Shown here: piece by piece, positions 39,531 to 52,690 of the stretch | How positions within the stretch are numbered: the first letter of the stretch is position 1 | How the letters are laid out: each line of letters opens with the position of its first letter | DNA from: Ustulina deusta | Lineage: Eukaryota > Ascomycota > Sordariomycetes > Xylariales > Xylariaceae | DNA length: 64,000 bases | Direction: 5' to 3' | Assembly: GCA_023159155.1 (NCBI GenBank) | Contig: JAJNNX010000003.1 | Span: forward strand, 434,001-498,000 | Notes under the pieces: model-generated | Seen by the model: only the letters and a program-made list of their open reading frames with translations | Databases searched by the model: none | What the model was told of the DNA's origin: nothing | Program-made: the position numbers and the translations under genes

Positions 39531-41645
39531 TTAGTACGTCCTTTTATTATTATTTCTTCTGGTTCGTGCGACATTCTAGAGCTTCCCAAGATCCCTCCCG
39601 TCCCAAGTTTTTTTTTCTGCGGAAAACGCGTGCTACCAATATCCTTCCTCCCTTGCCCCCCTCTCCTCCCCTCCCCTCCCTCTCTCCGTAACGCGTCTGG
39701 CCTACCTTGCCCTCTGGAAACACAGGGTTTATTGGAAGTTTCGCCCCCTTGTGCCGCGCGAGAACACGAGACGACTTGACCTCTCCGAGATCCAACCGAT
39801 GCGGACCTAAGGCGCTCTCACACGTGGGAAAAATCTCACGCATAGCGTAGGTAACAGGTATTTGATTGTTTCAATTTTCAATATATCTGTTGTCCGTCGG
39901 CAGCCACTTTCAGCGAGCAACGGCTGTCATATGGTTCCTCTTTAAAAAAAAAAAAAAACTTTTTAAAACAAAGATGAACAAATGAGAGAAGAAAAAAAAA
40001 AAAGTCATCTGCCAAGGCCCCCCCCACGGCACGACACATCCGAAATTTTGGATTATGATTGTGGCGGTTGCGTAACCTATCTTTTGGTATGTGCGTCACG
40101 TAATCCGGTTGAAAAGCGCGATGAGGCGTCGACGTACTTTTGCCGTGTTATTGTCGGTGGGAGGGGGGGGAGCAACAGCCAAAAAGTGGACGCTGTGCTC
40201 TCTCGGGTGTTTGTCAGATCGTCAAGCTATAACTTCCCACGTAATATGCTTTGAGGAGGGGACCCGGCCACCTCCCTGTAGATTCGGCGACGTGGTGGCG
40301 GTTTGTGACACGCTGCTTGAGAGATGCGGTCCGCCTGCGATATCCCGTGCTCGTGCGACTCCTCCCTCACATGGACTGTCCCATCACGCCCACCGGCGTT
40401 TTTTTTTTTACCTTGTTTCCTCTGAAGGGATCTTGCCTGTGAAGTGATTCACACCTTTTGTCCCTCAGCGAACCACAGGAGTGGTGAAGGCCACCATTGC
40501 GTCATGGTTCCTGGATCGTGAGTTTTCTACCATTTCCGTCATACCCAACTCACGTCATCACGGGCTTCGTCTTAGTAGGAAACTATATACATGCGGTCTA
40601 TCTAGATAACTTGCAGAAATGGTGTGTTTAGTAATGCCAAGGTCGAAAGGAGGGAATAATTATACTGAAACTAAGTTTGCCAGTGGAAAGGTCCACAAAA
40701 AAGGGTTTTTTTTTCTGTCTCGGGATTTGCCACGTAGAATGAGTAATACTTGGGATGGATTACTATTATTGTTTATTTATATAGAGCCGACTTCTTGTTT
40801 CACGATACTTTGATGATTACTAGGTGTTATGGAGTAGAACTGCTATACCACCACACTAATAATACATTTGGATCCACAAGTAGAACGATGTTGGGTCGGG
40901 CACTTGACTGCCTGCATTTGCTTGTATGCTTGTGGTCGGAACCGTGATACTAGGACATACCGTGAGTTGTTTGGAGGGCTGAGACACTGTTCAAGATACG
41001 TGTAAGAGCCGCATCTCGACCAATTGTTTACTGAGAGTGACAGTCCAGCATGGATGTTGTGATCTGCGACCAAAAGAATAAGAAAAAATAAAAATAAAAA
41101 AGTATTGTAGACAAAAGCTTAAAAGCACCTTAGTTTATATCATAAAATAGGCATCGAGCATTTCCCCTACGTAATAGAGGTCTTAAATAGGGAAAATTCT
41201 TGATGTCTATTTCATAGTCTTGAATGTTGAACCTCACATCATCCAATGTCTATTGTAGCTATCAAGCTGATACGCTGCTCAACCTTCAGATATAGGTAAA
41301 TACGTGTGCGGAGTTGTCATGAGACGTGACAAATGCTGAAGTCATAACCAAGGTTTGGAATAGCAATCTAGGGAGAAATCTAATATAGTGTGAAGAGGAA
41401 AGAACTTTTGATGAGATTCAAAATAGACGAAAAATGTAGTAATATCCATGGCTATAATGCCTATCTATTGTATGTCTTGAACAGCTCATTACTATATCAA
41501 TACTAACGCCCATATGCCGACTCAAAGATCCTAAGATAAAGTAGGATGAATAACTAGATATAAATGATTGTAGACATGTGCATGCATTGCTCCCATATAC
41601 TCTCATAGTTGTTCTAAATATTTGACACAAGGAAGTTCCACCAAT

Positions 41646-44600
41646 CTACATGTTAATACCCTCTTTCATAAACCCTCCTAGGTGCTTGGCCAGTTCGCCA
41701 TGCATCATGGAGAAGTGGTTTCCCGGCATGTGCCGGAAATTCATTTTGTTGATGTCTAGATATTCATCCCAGCGGTTCGGTCCGAAGTCACTTCGGTTGT
41801 CGAGCAGGAAGAGAGCGTGGCCGGTAGGGTACGGATCGGGGCGAGGATCAGTAGGTTCCTTGCACACTCCGTCCTCGCACCAGATAGCCATCACATTGGG
41901 GCATTTCTTTTTCGCGATAGGCTCCGCAGTGTAGTTCGACAAAGCAGTGACCGAGGCGGCGAAGTGAGGCAATAGCCACGAAGGGATCTTCTTGGTTTCA
42001 GTGGAGTCCCCCTCGCCGAGCAGACCAATTTCAGCGAACCAAGCATGCAGGCCAGCTGGTAGTGGCTCGATAGTGATGGGGCAAGGAGCGTCGATAATGA
42101 TGAGATGTGACACCTCCTCATTTGCCTTGGTAAGCTGGTTGACTATTTCATAGGCGATTACTCCACCAGCTGACCAACCTGCTAAAGCATACGGCCCCTT
42201 GGGTTGACGACGTTTCATTTCCCCGATAAATTTGGTGGCCATACCGTATACACCGCACTTGTACTCCTCCGGGGTCTTCATGAATGGCGAAAACATACCC
42301 CAGACAGCAATGTCGGGACCAAGCTGAGCAATCTCGGTGTAGGAAGTAGCGCTCCCACTCCCATCAGGTATCATGAAAAGCTGACGGGTGGCTGTACGGT
42401 GGTTACCCTGCAAGAGGACCGATGTGGCCTTGCGGTGGGGATAAGCGTCAGCGATTGCCTCTGACTTCGACGTGGCTACAACGGTGGCCGCTTTCTTGAC
42501 GGTCGTCTTGGTAGACTTGATCTCGATGGGGTTAGCGGCTGGTGTAACCTTCTTTGGCTTGTCTTCTACGCCAAGAGCCTTCTCAACATCCCTTAGAGAA
42601 GGATTGTGCCCTAAAAGATCGCTTGGAATATCTAGGCCCGTCTTTTCTCGGAGGATACCGAGAATGGATAAGCTCATGAGAGAGTCCATGCCAAGGGCAG
42701 CCAAGTCTGGAGCAGCAATAATTTCTTCGACATCAACACCCATTTCAGTGCAGATAGTCTCACGAATCAGTTGCTGTAGTTCATCAGTGCTTCCAGGCTC
42801 TACAGCGGCACAATCGCTACTGATCGAGCCCTTCTCACTATCATCGGGCGGTGTAGTAACAGCAGAGTCACCAGACTCTATGCCCTCTTCGTCGCTGTCC
42901 TCACTTCCACCGACAGTGCTAACCTCTTCAACGGTGGTAGTGGCGGATTCAAACTGGGCCAGGAACTTCTTGAAAGCACCAATGGTAGAATGGTCGTTGA
43001 AGGCGTGCGAGTCAATATCGAGTTCAAGTTCCTCCCGGAGGCGGCCACTGATGGTTAGACCCATAAGAGAGTCAACACCAAGATCTGCAAAGGCAATATT
43101 ATCCGCCAGCTCGTCGTGGCCGACACCGGTCTCTTTAGCGACAATATCCATAACCTGAACGACCACCGACCTCTTGGTGAGTTTCTTGTTGACAGCTGGA
43201 AGATTCTTCGCAGTGACCTGTTCTTTCTCCTTAGTTGGTGCTTTCGTAGGTCTAGCTGCCGGGGCAGCACGAGCAGGTGCGGCTGCAGAAGCGGCAGCGC
43301 CCTGGGGTGGTAGGACAATGTTTAGGACCTTGCGAGGGATAGCTTGGAAGCGAACATCGCCACAGATACCAATAAGCCTTTCGCCGTCAAATACATAGGC
43401 ATCACCAGCCATCATCTTCGTGCCTTTAACATTCTGCATGCGGATGTACGACTGGTAAGTCTTGGTGGCATCTAGACGCTCGGCAAACCTCATGCTACCC
43501 CATCCATGTGAGATGTAGACGTGCTCACGAGAATCAATGGCATCAGTGCCGTTGACAATGAAACCAGAAATGTGGCAAACAGAGTCGATCCAATAAGGCG
43601 CGGTGTGGAACGCGCCATCCTCAGGAGAGGTTTGGAATACGATCTTCGCAGTTGCCTCGCAAGTCGCACTATCGAGGATGACAGACTCCATACCTCGGTA
43701 CCGACGATCATAGTCGACGAGAGCAGTGAATAGCTTATAGGCGAGACCGCGGCCAACTTTTGACGCTTCTCCACGCTCCTCTGCGGCTTTTAGAGCATCG
43801 ATGCGTGACTTAATGAGGTAGCTCACGCGCTCGAACTCACCAAGCCACTCTTGATTATCACCAAAGTAGACTTTGCAGATAGCATGCTCTGTCTTCCGAG
43901 ATCCTTCACCGGTGGTCCAAATAACGTCAGCCGTGCCTTCGGTGGCATTGATACTGGCTTGCATGCGCAAGATCTGGCTCTTGGCTTTGGTGTCGAAGAT
44001 CAATGTCTTGGGAACTTGCATATTTGCAACATTCATGCCAATATCCTTGGCATCGGGACGTAAGAGTTTGTAACCGTACTCGCATATGGTCATAGCCATA
44101 TCACCATAGAGTGATGACGGCGTAAGTGCGGTGCCGTTGACAAGATGACCGGAGCAGACCTTGCGCATGTTCTCCTCGGTCATTTCAGTCTCTGTTTCAA
44201 GAATTGCGATATCTCCCTTGACATCTTCTTTCGTAACCTTCTGCACTGAAGTGGTGGCTAGTTTTGGCTTTGCTGGAGCCTCGATAGCCTTAGCTGATGG
44301 GGAAGCAGCAGCCCCACGATTCTTCGTAATACACCAGTCGCCAGTGTACTGTAACCAGTAATCCTTCAGGTCGAACGAGTACGCTGGCAAGTCCAAGAGG
44401 CGAACCGTACTATCAAAGTCACGATGGTATTCGTTCCAGTCCAAATTCAAGCCCGCAGAGTGAAGAGTGCACAAAGTGGAGGAAAGAGTCTTGTAAGGAG
44501 ATTCGTTACGTCGTAGAGACGGAACGGCGATCGTAGAAGCGCCAAAGGCAGCCTTGACCATGTTGGCACACACAGGATGAGGTCCCACTTCGAGCCAAAC

Positions 44601-47600
44601 CGTTTTCTCGTCAATGACGTTGGACTCCTGGGCAGACACCAAGCCACCGAGGAAGTTAACGGCTTCCCGAGCGTGATTACGTAGGTAAGCAGGATCGATA
44701 GGCTGATTCTCCACAAGTTTCCCAAATAGAGGGGAGATGACTGGCACTCTTGGGTTATGGAATTTGACTGAATGAGCAAGCTTCTCGAAATCGTCTAAGA
44801 TTGGCTCGACTTGAGCCGAGTGGAAAGCAAAGGGAACCTTAAGTTGAGTGCACTTGAATCCAGTACCACCCAGCTGTTCAGCGACATTGGCAATCTCTGT
44901 CGAGCTACCGCTGAGCACAGTTTCACGAGGACCATTAATACAAGCAATATTCATGGATTTCGCGCGATCGCCCAGAGCTTCGGTAACCGTATCGATGGAA
45001 CCCTGGACAGCAAGCATGGCGTGAGTGCCAGCAGTGCACTTCTCCACCAGGAGTTGTGCCCGGGCACCGACAAGGTAAATGGTGTCACTTGCCGAAAGAA
45101 CACCGGCAATGTGCAGTGCAGCGTATTCACCTAGGCTGTGACCAAGAACTACGCTTGGTCGGATCCCCCAGGCATTCCAGAGCCTGGCAAGGGCTATCTC
45201 AAAGGAAGCCAGGCCAAGCTGAACAACTACGGGAGAAAGCTTCTGAACCTCAGGCTCACTGCCGTCAATAAGAGGCAGAAATGACGGGAAGCCATGAATG
45301 AGGGCCAGTTGGTTACACTCATCGATAGCCTGGCGGAAGACAGAATAATGACCGTATAGTTCTTTGCCAAGTGCTGCGTAATGTGAACCTTGGCCAGTGA
45401 ACATGAATGCAACCTTGGGTGGCTCTGGAGAGACGGGGACGAAATTTGACTTGAGCCGCTCCTTAATAGCCTCTTGCGCCTCTACCAAACTGCTAGCAGT
45501 CACGTTCATGCGCCAATAGTGTTGGATCCTGCGAGCTGTGGTGGTGTATGCTACGTGGGAGACCGATGTTGACGGGTTCTCCTCCATCCATTTCACAAGT
45601 GTCTCAGCATTGCGTATCATAGCAGACTTCGATTTGGCAGTCACAGTAATGACGTGCTGGCTGCGAGGATCCACCGCAGCGTTCTTGTAGCGCGGACCGT
45701 CCTCAAGGAGAAGACCGGTGTTACCGCCAGCGGCACTGAAGTTATTAACGAAGACTCGACGAGGCTTCCCGTCTTTTCGAAAGAAAGGCGTTTTGTGGAA
45801 AGCAATATTCACACCTCGTTGACCGAGGTCCTTAGGGAAAGTCTTATTGATTTCTTTTTTGATGCCGATGTGAGGGGGGATTGCATTTTTCTGAAGCATC
45901 AGCAACACCTTGATAAGAGCTGTGACACCAGAAGCAGCTTCACCGTGGCCGATATTAGATTTCACCGCGCCGAGATATAGGGGTCGATCGGCTGGACGAT
46001 GGCGGTCTGCGGGGGCGAAAACGCTAGTGACAGAAACCATTTCTGTTCCGTCGCCAGCCTGGGTACCAGTACCATGCATCTCAACGTAGTCAACATCATG
46101 GGGATCCACGCCCGCCTCATCCAGTATAGATGCAGATAGCACCGACTGAGTTGGGCCATGGGGATGCGTGATTGAGATGGCGTCGGCGGAGTGGTTAGTT
46201 TGGGTGCCTAATATCACAGCCAAAATATTGTCCTTGTCTGCAAGCGCGTCATCAAGACGCTTAACGATAACAGAGGCGCATCCATCAGCTCGGCAATACC
46301 CATCGGCGTCATTGTCAAAGGTGTTGCAGTTGTTAGTCTTAGACAAGAACTGCCCACGACTAAGGCCAGAGAAAATGTCGGAGTTGGTCATACAAGAGAG
46401 ACCACCGACAATAGCAGTGTCACACTCCTTAGCCCACAAGGACGTACACGCAACTTGCATCGCTGCGGCACTTGAGGAGCAAGCAGTGTCAATGTTGAGA
46501 CTTGGGCCGCTGAACCCGAAATAATAGTTGATGCGGCCGGGTCCGAAAGCTCGCACGCCACCCGTGATGTAGTATGTGTCGACCTCTTGGGCGGCGTTGA
46601 TTTCGCGCCAATCATCCGAGGTCTGACCATAGAAAGTACCTATACGGTCGAGCCTTGTCGATGGTGTCCGGTTGGGCACATACCCAGACATCTCGAGAGC
46701 TTCATATGCCGACATCAGCGCCATGCGCTGCATCGGATCAGTCTGTAATGCCTCACGGGGAGACATATTGAAGAACCGCGGGTCAAAATGTCCAGGGTTC
46801 TTGATCCAATTGCCATATGACGTATGACTTGTGTTGATAGCTTTCCCGGTTGGGTCGTAGTGAGTATCGACCGGGAATCTATTAGCTGGTATCACACGGT
46901 GGGCGTCAATGCCCTTGTCCAGGAGATCCCAGAGCGCTTGGACGCTCTCAGAATCGGGGAAACGACCGGCCATGCCAACAATGGCCAATTTACACTTCCC
47001 TGTAGACCCATGGTTCCCAATATGGGTAGCATTGCTTTCTCGCGAGACTTGGGGTGGCGATCGAAGGACAACCTCAAGCTTTGTTTCAGACCTGAGAAGA
47101 TTTGCAAGAGTACTCGCAGCCTGAGTTGGGCCATATGGGATAACTAGAATCCGAGATCCGGTGAAATTCCGTGCTTCGTTTATACTGCCATTTAGCGCCC
47201 TGTGGAAGTACAGAGGCTCATTTAGGATCTCATGGACCACCGCTCTCAAAAGCGATTTCGTATCCGTCTCTGAGAAATTGCGCCCAGTTACGCAAGACAT
47301 AACTCCACTTTGTGGTTTAGAGCCAGCCAAAACAATAGCAACACGCTCATCGTTGAGACGGAGCAGCTGGTCAATATCCACACCTCCATGCAGATGAGGA
47401 GCATGGTAGGGTCCATAAACGGGGATAGCTGTTGGCCTCGATCCGAACACGCCTTTGCTGAATAAAGACCCGAGCGTAGTCGGTGGTCCAGAGATGGCAA
47501 TATTGCTTGCGGATATTGCGCTTACATATGCCTGTGAGGCCTGAGGGATTCCCTATCAAGATTGTCAGATGGTCACAAATTACCCATTAGGACAGGTCTA

Positions 47601-48248
47601 TCCTACCTCAGACTGGTGAAAATCTGCAAGGATTTTCTTAGCATCACTGTCTTTCACGGAGGACACAACGTATGTCCAGCTCTCCGACTTTTCAGCCGTC
47701 GGGTTTAGCCGCTCTGATAAAGAGCCGACGTGGGACCCAACGCGAAATGCCATCAAGACAACTTGAACGGCTATGGGAAGTAGTGCGGAGAGCGAAGGGC
47801 TTGTGGCAATGGCCGCCGCTGCAAAAAGGCCGGTACAAAGACCAGAAAGCCTTGTGTTCTCAGGCCGAGAAACATCTTCATGTTTCTTCTCGGCATGGCT
47901 TTTAGAGTGTTAGAATCCGCCCTAAATGGTGATGGTCTATGGAGTCTCAACCTACTCGATATAATGGGCTAGCTGCACTATACACAGCAAAGCGCTGTCG
48001 ATGCCTGGACATTTAACCTTTTGCCCGTGATATCCCTCGTTCAATTGCGCAAGCGTCCGGAATATCGGTATATTCCGCCGTTCGACCCGAGGGAGATTTT
48101 CTATCTCATCCCTTAGAGCGTCGCCCGCCAACCTAAGGAACTCCCTCGATAGAATACTGGGGTTTCCTCGTCTTACGAAATCCGCTAGGAAGCCATGTGT
48201 GTCTAATGATTGGTCTCCAAAAAGGAGAAAAGATATTTGGTCTGCCAT
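41646..48248 (-). CDS. PKS1: Non-reducing polyketide synthase for DHN melanin (SAT-KS-AT-PT-ACP-ACP-TE)
   Basis: Iterative type I synthase that builds 1,3,6,8-tetrahydroxynaphthalene from malonyl-CoA in the cytosol. Exons are 48248-47956, 47898-47607 and 47552-41646 (6492 nt, 2163 residues). Visible domains: SAT with GLCTG (Cys119) and GPYHA (His245); KS with DTACSSS (Cys553), His688 and His731; AT with GHSLGEYAAL (Ser1001); product template with CSGHLVNG (His1331) and PYWIDSVCH (Asp1518); two acyl carriers with phosphopantetheine serines at 1690 (GVDSL) and 1819 (GMDSL); and thioesterase/Claisen cyclase GWSAGG (Ser1989) with a likely catalytic His2141. All catalytic residues are present, so the enzyme looks functional. 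Start: 48248 is the first ATG in frame; the upstream extension opens only with TTG. A TATA-like sequence lies 77 nt upstream. The neighbouring reductase, oxidase and CMR1-type regulator fix the pathway. Tandem carrier domains are usual for melanin-type synthases. Confidence 0.97.
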
Positions 48249-51200
48249 CGTGTAGGGGCTTGGCGAGGCAGCAGTAGTTGGTCTAGTAAATGTTATCAAG
48301 ACGCTAGAAAGCGACTCTGCTTCGTTTATATATCTAGTTGTCGACGCTCAACTGAGCCTAGCGTGAGCCAAATATAACACCAGCTCAATGGTCTCATGTA
48401 GAAAGATCATTATTATCAAGAATAAGCGCCTGGGGGGGTATGAAACTGTTGCTCACACCCTCTTCCAATCCATGGGCTAGCTTGGTCCGATCCTCGTCCA
48501 TCGGTCACCGAAGTTTCATTGCAGACAAGCAATAAACTTCCGTATCAGGGGGGGGTTGGGAGGGGGTAAGGCTGTCATTAAAACCAGCTGGGTGTTCCAT
48601 GCCAGGTTCGACAGGATCGCGCAGGGTAAGGTAAGGTCTCAAAAACATGTGAAAGTTGCTCTGCAGACGGATCAGCGCAACAAAGGCGTATCATTCCTTT
48701 GATAGAAACCGGTCTGTAACCAGCTCCAAAAACGCCTCCTACGAAATCACTCTGCTAGTCAGCATGAAGGCGGTCCTATACACAGCACAACTGATTCGGG
48801 GGGCGCCGAATCCATAGGCCATGATAACCTTCAAGCCGTATACAGAGAATTCGTATTCCGATGTGGGCACGCACACATGGTGGGTCACGAGTTGTGGACC
48901 GTTGGGGATGTCCGCTCGCCCAAGCCGCAGCGCAGCTGGGTTCATGGTGCCAGTTTAGATGTTGAGGGCACATATGCACCTATACTCGACTCAGCAACGA
49001 GCAGTAGACTCAGTGTTGTAGGCATGGCACCAATGGAATTTACTGTCTCACCAATCGAAAGGATATTGACTATGCCGATTGGCACCATCCCTTGCTGACT
49101 CTCGGCCCCTGGATTGCCGAAGAGCAAATTGTCCGGCACAGCGAAATTGAAGCTTGGAATGCAGGCAAACCGCTCGCTCACGAAAGCAGAAATTGCCTAT
49201 AGTAGTGCTAATCCCCCCCGAGGTCGAACTGAGACTGAGTGACCGGTGGCCAACGCATGCGTCTAAGAGTAGAATGAGGGCCGGCGCCACATGGGGTGAG
49301 CGGTGGGGACATGAGGCTTCAATAGCCAAGCTTGGTCTCATCGGTTCAGTCCCAGTAGGACGGCTGGCCCCACGAGAAGGAACTGCATAATGCCGGCGTG
49401 TGCAGCAGCAGAGGAAGGAGAAGGAGAAGATGCAGAAGCAGCGGCAGCAGCAGGGGAGGGCGTGCAAAACCCTAGCGCGAGGTTCGTGGCGTCGCCCTAG
49501 GAACCTCAGCCCCAAGGAGGACCCAAGACAAGCAAGTCGAGCCAAGACAAACAGGTCGCGCCAAGCCAAAAGCAGCAGCCTTGTCTAATGTGTCAATTTA
49601 CAACGCAGCGCCAAAACCAATGCAGGCGCCACCTAGGCCACATAAACGAGCGCGTTCGAATCTTGGATGCCCAAGTGTTTCAAGAGACAGAGATCGAACT
49701 CCGCCGGACACTGTCTCGGCAGGCGTGCATGTGCAAATAGACACACACCTGGCATGGGCACGCTATGTGCCGGGGGGGGGGGGATATGGAGGGCCTGAAG
49801 CGTCTAAGCTGACGTTAAGGACGCCGAAACCAAGGTCAACAATTCCAAGTTCCGTGTGCGTTCTGTGTACTACCGATGTGGATGCGACCAAGCGGCAACA
49901 CGTCGGGAGTGGCAGTGGCAGTGGTGACGGCGGTGGTGACGGTGGTGGTGTGGTGATGCTGATGAGAGCGCGCACGGTGGGTGATTGGTGCGATACTGGG
50001 TGAAGATGCGGTTGCTATCATCGCCACCTTGTAGGCTGACATCTTTCCCACCCTTAGGGCTGATGGTATGTTGTCCTGCGCAGTATGGAGCCGTATATGC
50101 CGGTGCTAGGCTACCACAGGTACCCCATACCTGGGTAAGAACGGATTCCCACCTATCGTTGCGCGGCTGGATGACTACCTATTCTCGGGGGTGCCTAACG
50201 CTGAATGGCTCTTGAGGTGCCAGACGACGCCAGCTGTTTGTCGACAGGTACGTACCGCAACCAGTGCAGTCTGGTGTCATGGGGATAAGCTCATGTAATG
50301 CGTCTCTTCTTTCTAAAACTGGCCAATTCGCCTGCCCAACATCGGATGGGTGGAATTGAGTTCCCACGGAAGAGCTTATTGCGGCCGCGATCCTTACTGG
50401 CCAACTATCTCACTCCAGCAGCAGCTCACTCAATCGGTGGATCGATCGATACTGTCTATCAAAACGAGACAACGCTTCCGCGCTAGTTACCGTTCAAGTC
50501 TGATGGCGAGCTGGTCCATGGTTGCGAACACAGCCCTCCACCTTGTCGATATCCCTGCCCGTAAATAAGGGCTTGGTATAGATTACTCATTGTTGATTAA
50601 TATAGAACTCGGCACTCTAGTCCTGCAAGCTGCCCAACCTTCCGAAAACCCCGCCTGTTACGGATGCCCCTCAGGGTCGAGTTGCTCGAATCCAAAGTCC
50701 TTGGAGAGTCCTTTTGATAGAACCTGCTCCCGGCAGCAGCAATTTCTTACAGTATCTCCAACCCTGGCGATTGCCATCTCACTCTTCTGCCCGGAGTTGG
50801 CCCTGGGTAACTCCTTGCGAGGGCCGGCTCATTCAGCTTCACATGTTCAGATCGGACCTCCGGTCCAATGCCGTCGTCAAACAAATATAGAGATAATTCC
50901 AAGCCGGAGTGCTGCCCCGGAATGAGCCGTCATAGGTTTATCTACCTGCATTGCGCATGGTCTAATCAACGCAGTGGTAGCCGAGCATGTGCAAATGTTA
51001 CGTAGCCTCGCTTGTGTGGACAGCATTCCTCGCTGTTGTTGTTGCTGCTTCAAGGCGGATTTTCGTTGTTCCGTACTATCGACGTGGCGCAGCCGCCATC
51101 TACTGCCTGATGCCTACCATAGCGCGAGGTAGCCAAGCAAATCGGTCAGAACGTGGCGGGATCGCTATGGTACAACCAATTTACCTCTTAGTGCCCCAAT

Positions 51201-52690
51201 ATACGCCCTTTCCATCCTAGAAGGAACTACTTTTCTTTCAGTCTTACTGTGTAGGCCGTAGGCATGTATGTCTGAGACCTTTTAGCCCTCTCCCCTTTTG
51301 TCTCTTGCCCCTTGAATCCTCGATTTATATTGATCCATGAATGCCGGCTTCACCGGCTTCGCCGGCTTTGATATGTTGGACGCTACGTTGCCGAACGCCG
51401 GGAGAACGCGTTCAGCACATGCTCTCTTCGGTCGCAGTGTCGCATGTATAACGATTCAAAGATGGTGCCATGATTGAGACGCAACTCTTGAGACTTTACG
51501 TCCCTAACACCTATAGCCCGTGTAGAATTGGAGTGCCATTGGGACTGCAGCAATGAAGATGTGCAACCTTGTGTCCTGTTGATTGAGTTGTAAAATGCCC
51601 AACCTACATGGAGTACGAACACTATGACTACAATATAATTACTGTGTAAGGAGTCTATATACAGTGGGTCATGTGACAAGGACCTTGGAATTCGGCGAAG
51701 GTGCGAAAATGCATCTCGCCACGACCTCGGTCATAAGCTGCATGGGCCTTAGCCATCTTGTCGTCGCTCAGCGATCGATCAGAACACGCCACTTCCGCTG
51801 CCTTAGGCGACGCTTTACACGCATGTAAGTGTATACAGAGTTCTAAGAGATGTTTCAAAGTCAGGGCCAATTCACTGTATGCCAGCTCATCAGGGTTCCC
51901 GAGCCAATAGAGGAAAAATTAAAGGTTAGACATACATAGGCGCTTCACATCACGTGAGAAGACAGAGATGTAATATGGGAGGCAAAGGTCGTTGATTTAC
52001 CAGCATCTTCCGGCACCATGCATCTTATGGTCTTCGCAAATTGCGACCGAAATCGGAAAATATAACGAACGCCCTACATAATGACACGCTGTGGGACGGT
52101 GAAATCCTTCTCACCGCCACAAAAACGGTGATACGTTACTCGAACCGATCCGTGGCCGATATATTGTGCATTGTGAGATGAACGGAAAGCTCGTATCCAA
52201 TCATTCCAGTCTATGCAAGCCGGAATGTAAGACAAAGAGGGTCCAAATCCCGACTGGATCGCCCAGGTCCCACTTTGTTTCCATTCCTCCCGGATGCAAA
52301 ACTGCGGAGTAGGAAGCGACAGATGGGCTCACTGTGTCGTCAGTATTGCGCGACTGATATATTACAAGTTACTCATCCTCAGCATGGCCATGCAGACGCC
52401 GGCGAACTTTCACGTCGAGATATTGTTGCAAGAAGGGTATTGGCGAAGCAATATAGATGCTGAATGAAATGCATCATGGACTTTGAAATGTATTATCTGA
52501 TATGTGAAGCTAGGAACTATACTACGCATGATTTTCTGAAAGGTTCTCTCTCTCAATCTCTTTTCCTATTATAAAATCCTCCGAAATATTATCTCCGGTT
52601 ATATTCCATGTACACAAACGGCAGACGCTTATGGAAATTTCTCATACCAAATAATAAAGTCGTCATTTCTTCCCGAACACGGTTATTCTA
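48249..52690. other. 4.4-kb interval between PKS promoter and oxidase
   Basis: The left part is the PKS promoter; the right end is the oxidase 3' UTR. No gene is recognised. A 173-residue open frame on the minus strand at 49569-49048 has Arg/Ser/Cys-rich composition without motifs and is treated as chance. G runs occur near 48548 and 49772, GGTGGC-type repeats at about 49910-49955, and three GCCGGCTT copies near 51345-51370. Confidence 0.55.
48325..48333 (-). promoter_or_regulatory. Likely TATA box of the PKS gene
   Basis: On the minus strand the sequence reads ATATATAAA and ends 77 nt before the PKS ATG at 48248, a good distance for a TATA-dependent, strongly inducible fungal promoter. Confidence 0.55.

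Larger units (their letters stand above)
33263..41645. other. 8.4-kb gene-poor interval upstream of the AflR-like gene
   Basis: The largest gap of the cluster, between the AflR-like start codon and the PKS stop codon. No open frame carries a recognised domain. It holds a 13-G run (33487-33499), a tandem block (34389-34503), one copy of a dispersed repeat (35281-35520), TAGGTA/ACCTA-rich DNA (35525-35680 and about 35920-36060), a CAG run (36076-36094), CTGCTC/CATACT repeats (about 36750-36810), a CTAT microsatellite (39472-39530) and several A or T runs near 39.9-40.0 kb. The right end is the PKS 3' UTR. Confidence 0.55.

Noticed and set aside
49048..49569. 173-residue open frame on the minus strand between PKS and oxidase
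   Set aside because: Composition is Arg/Ser/Cys-rich without motifs, and the opposite strand is equally open in places.
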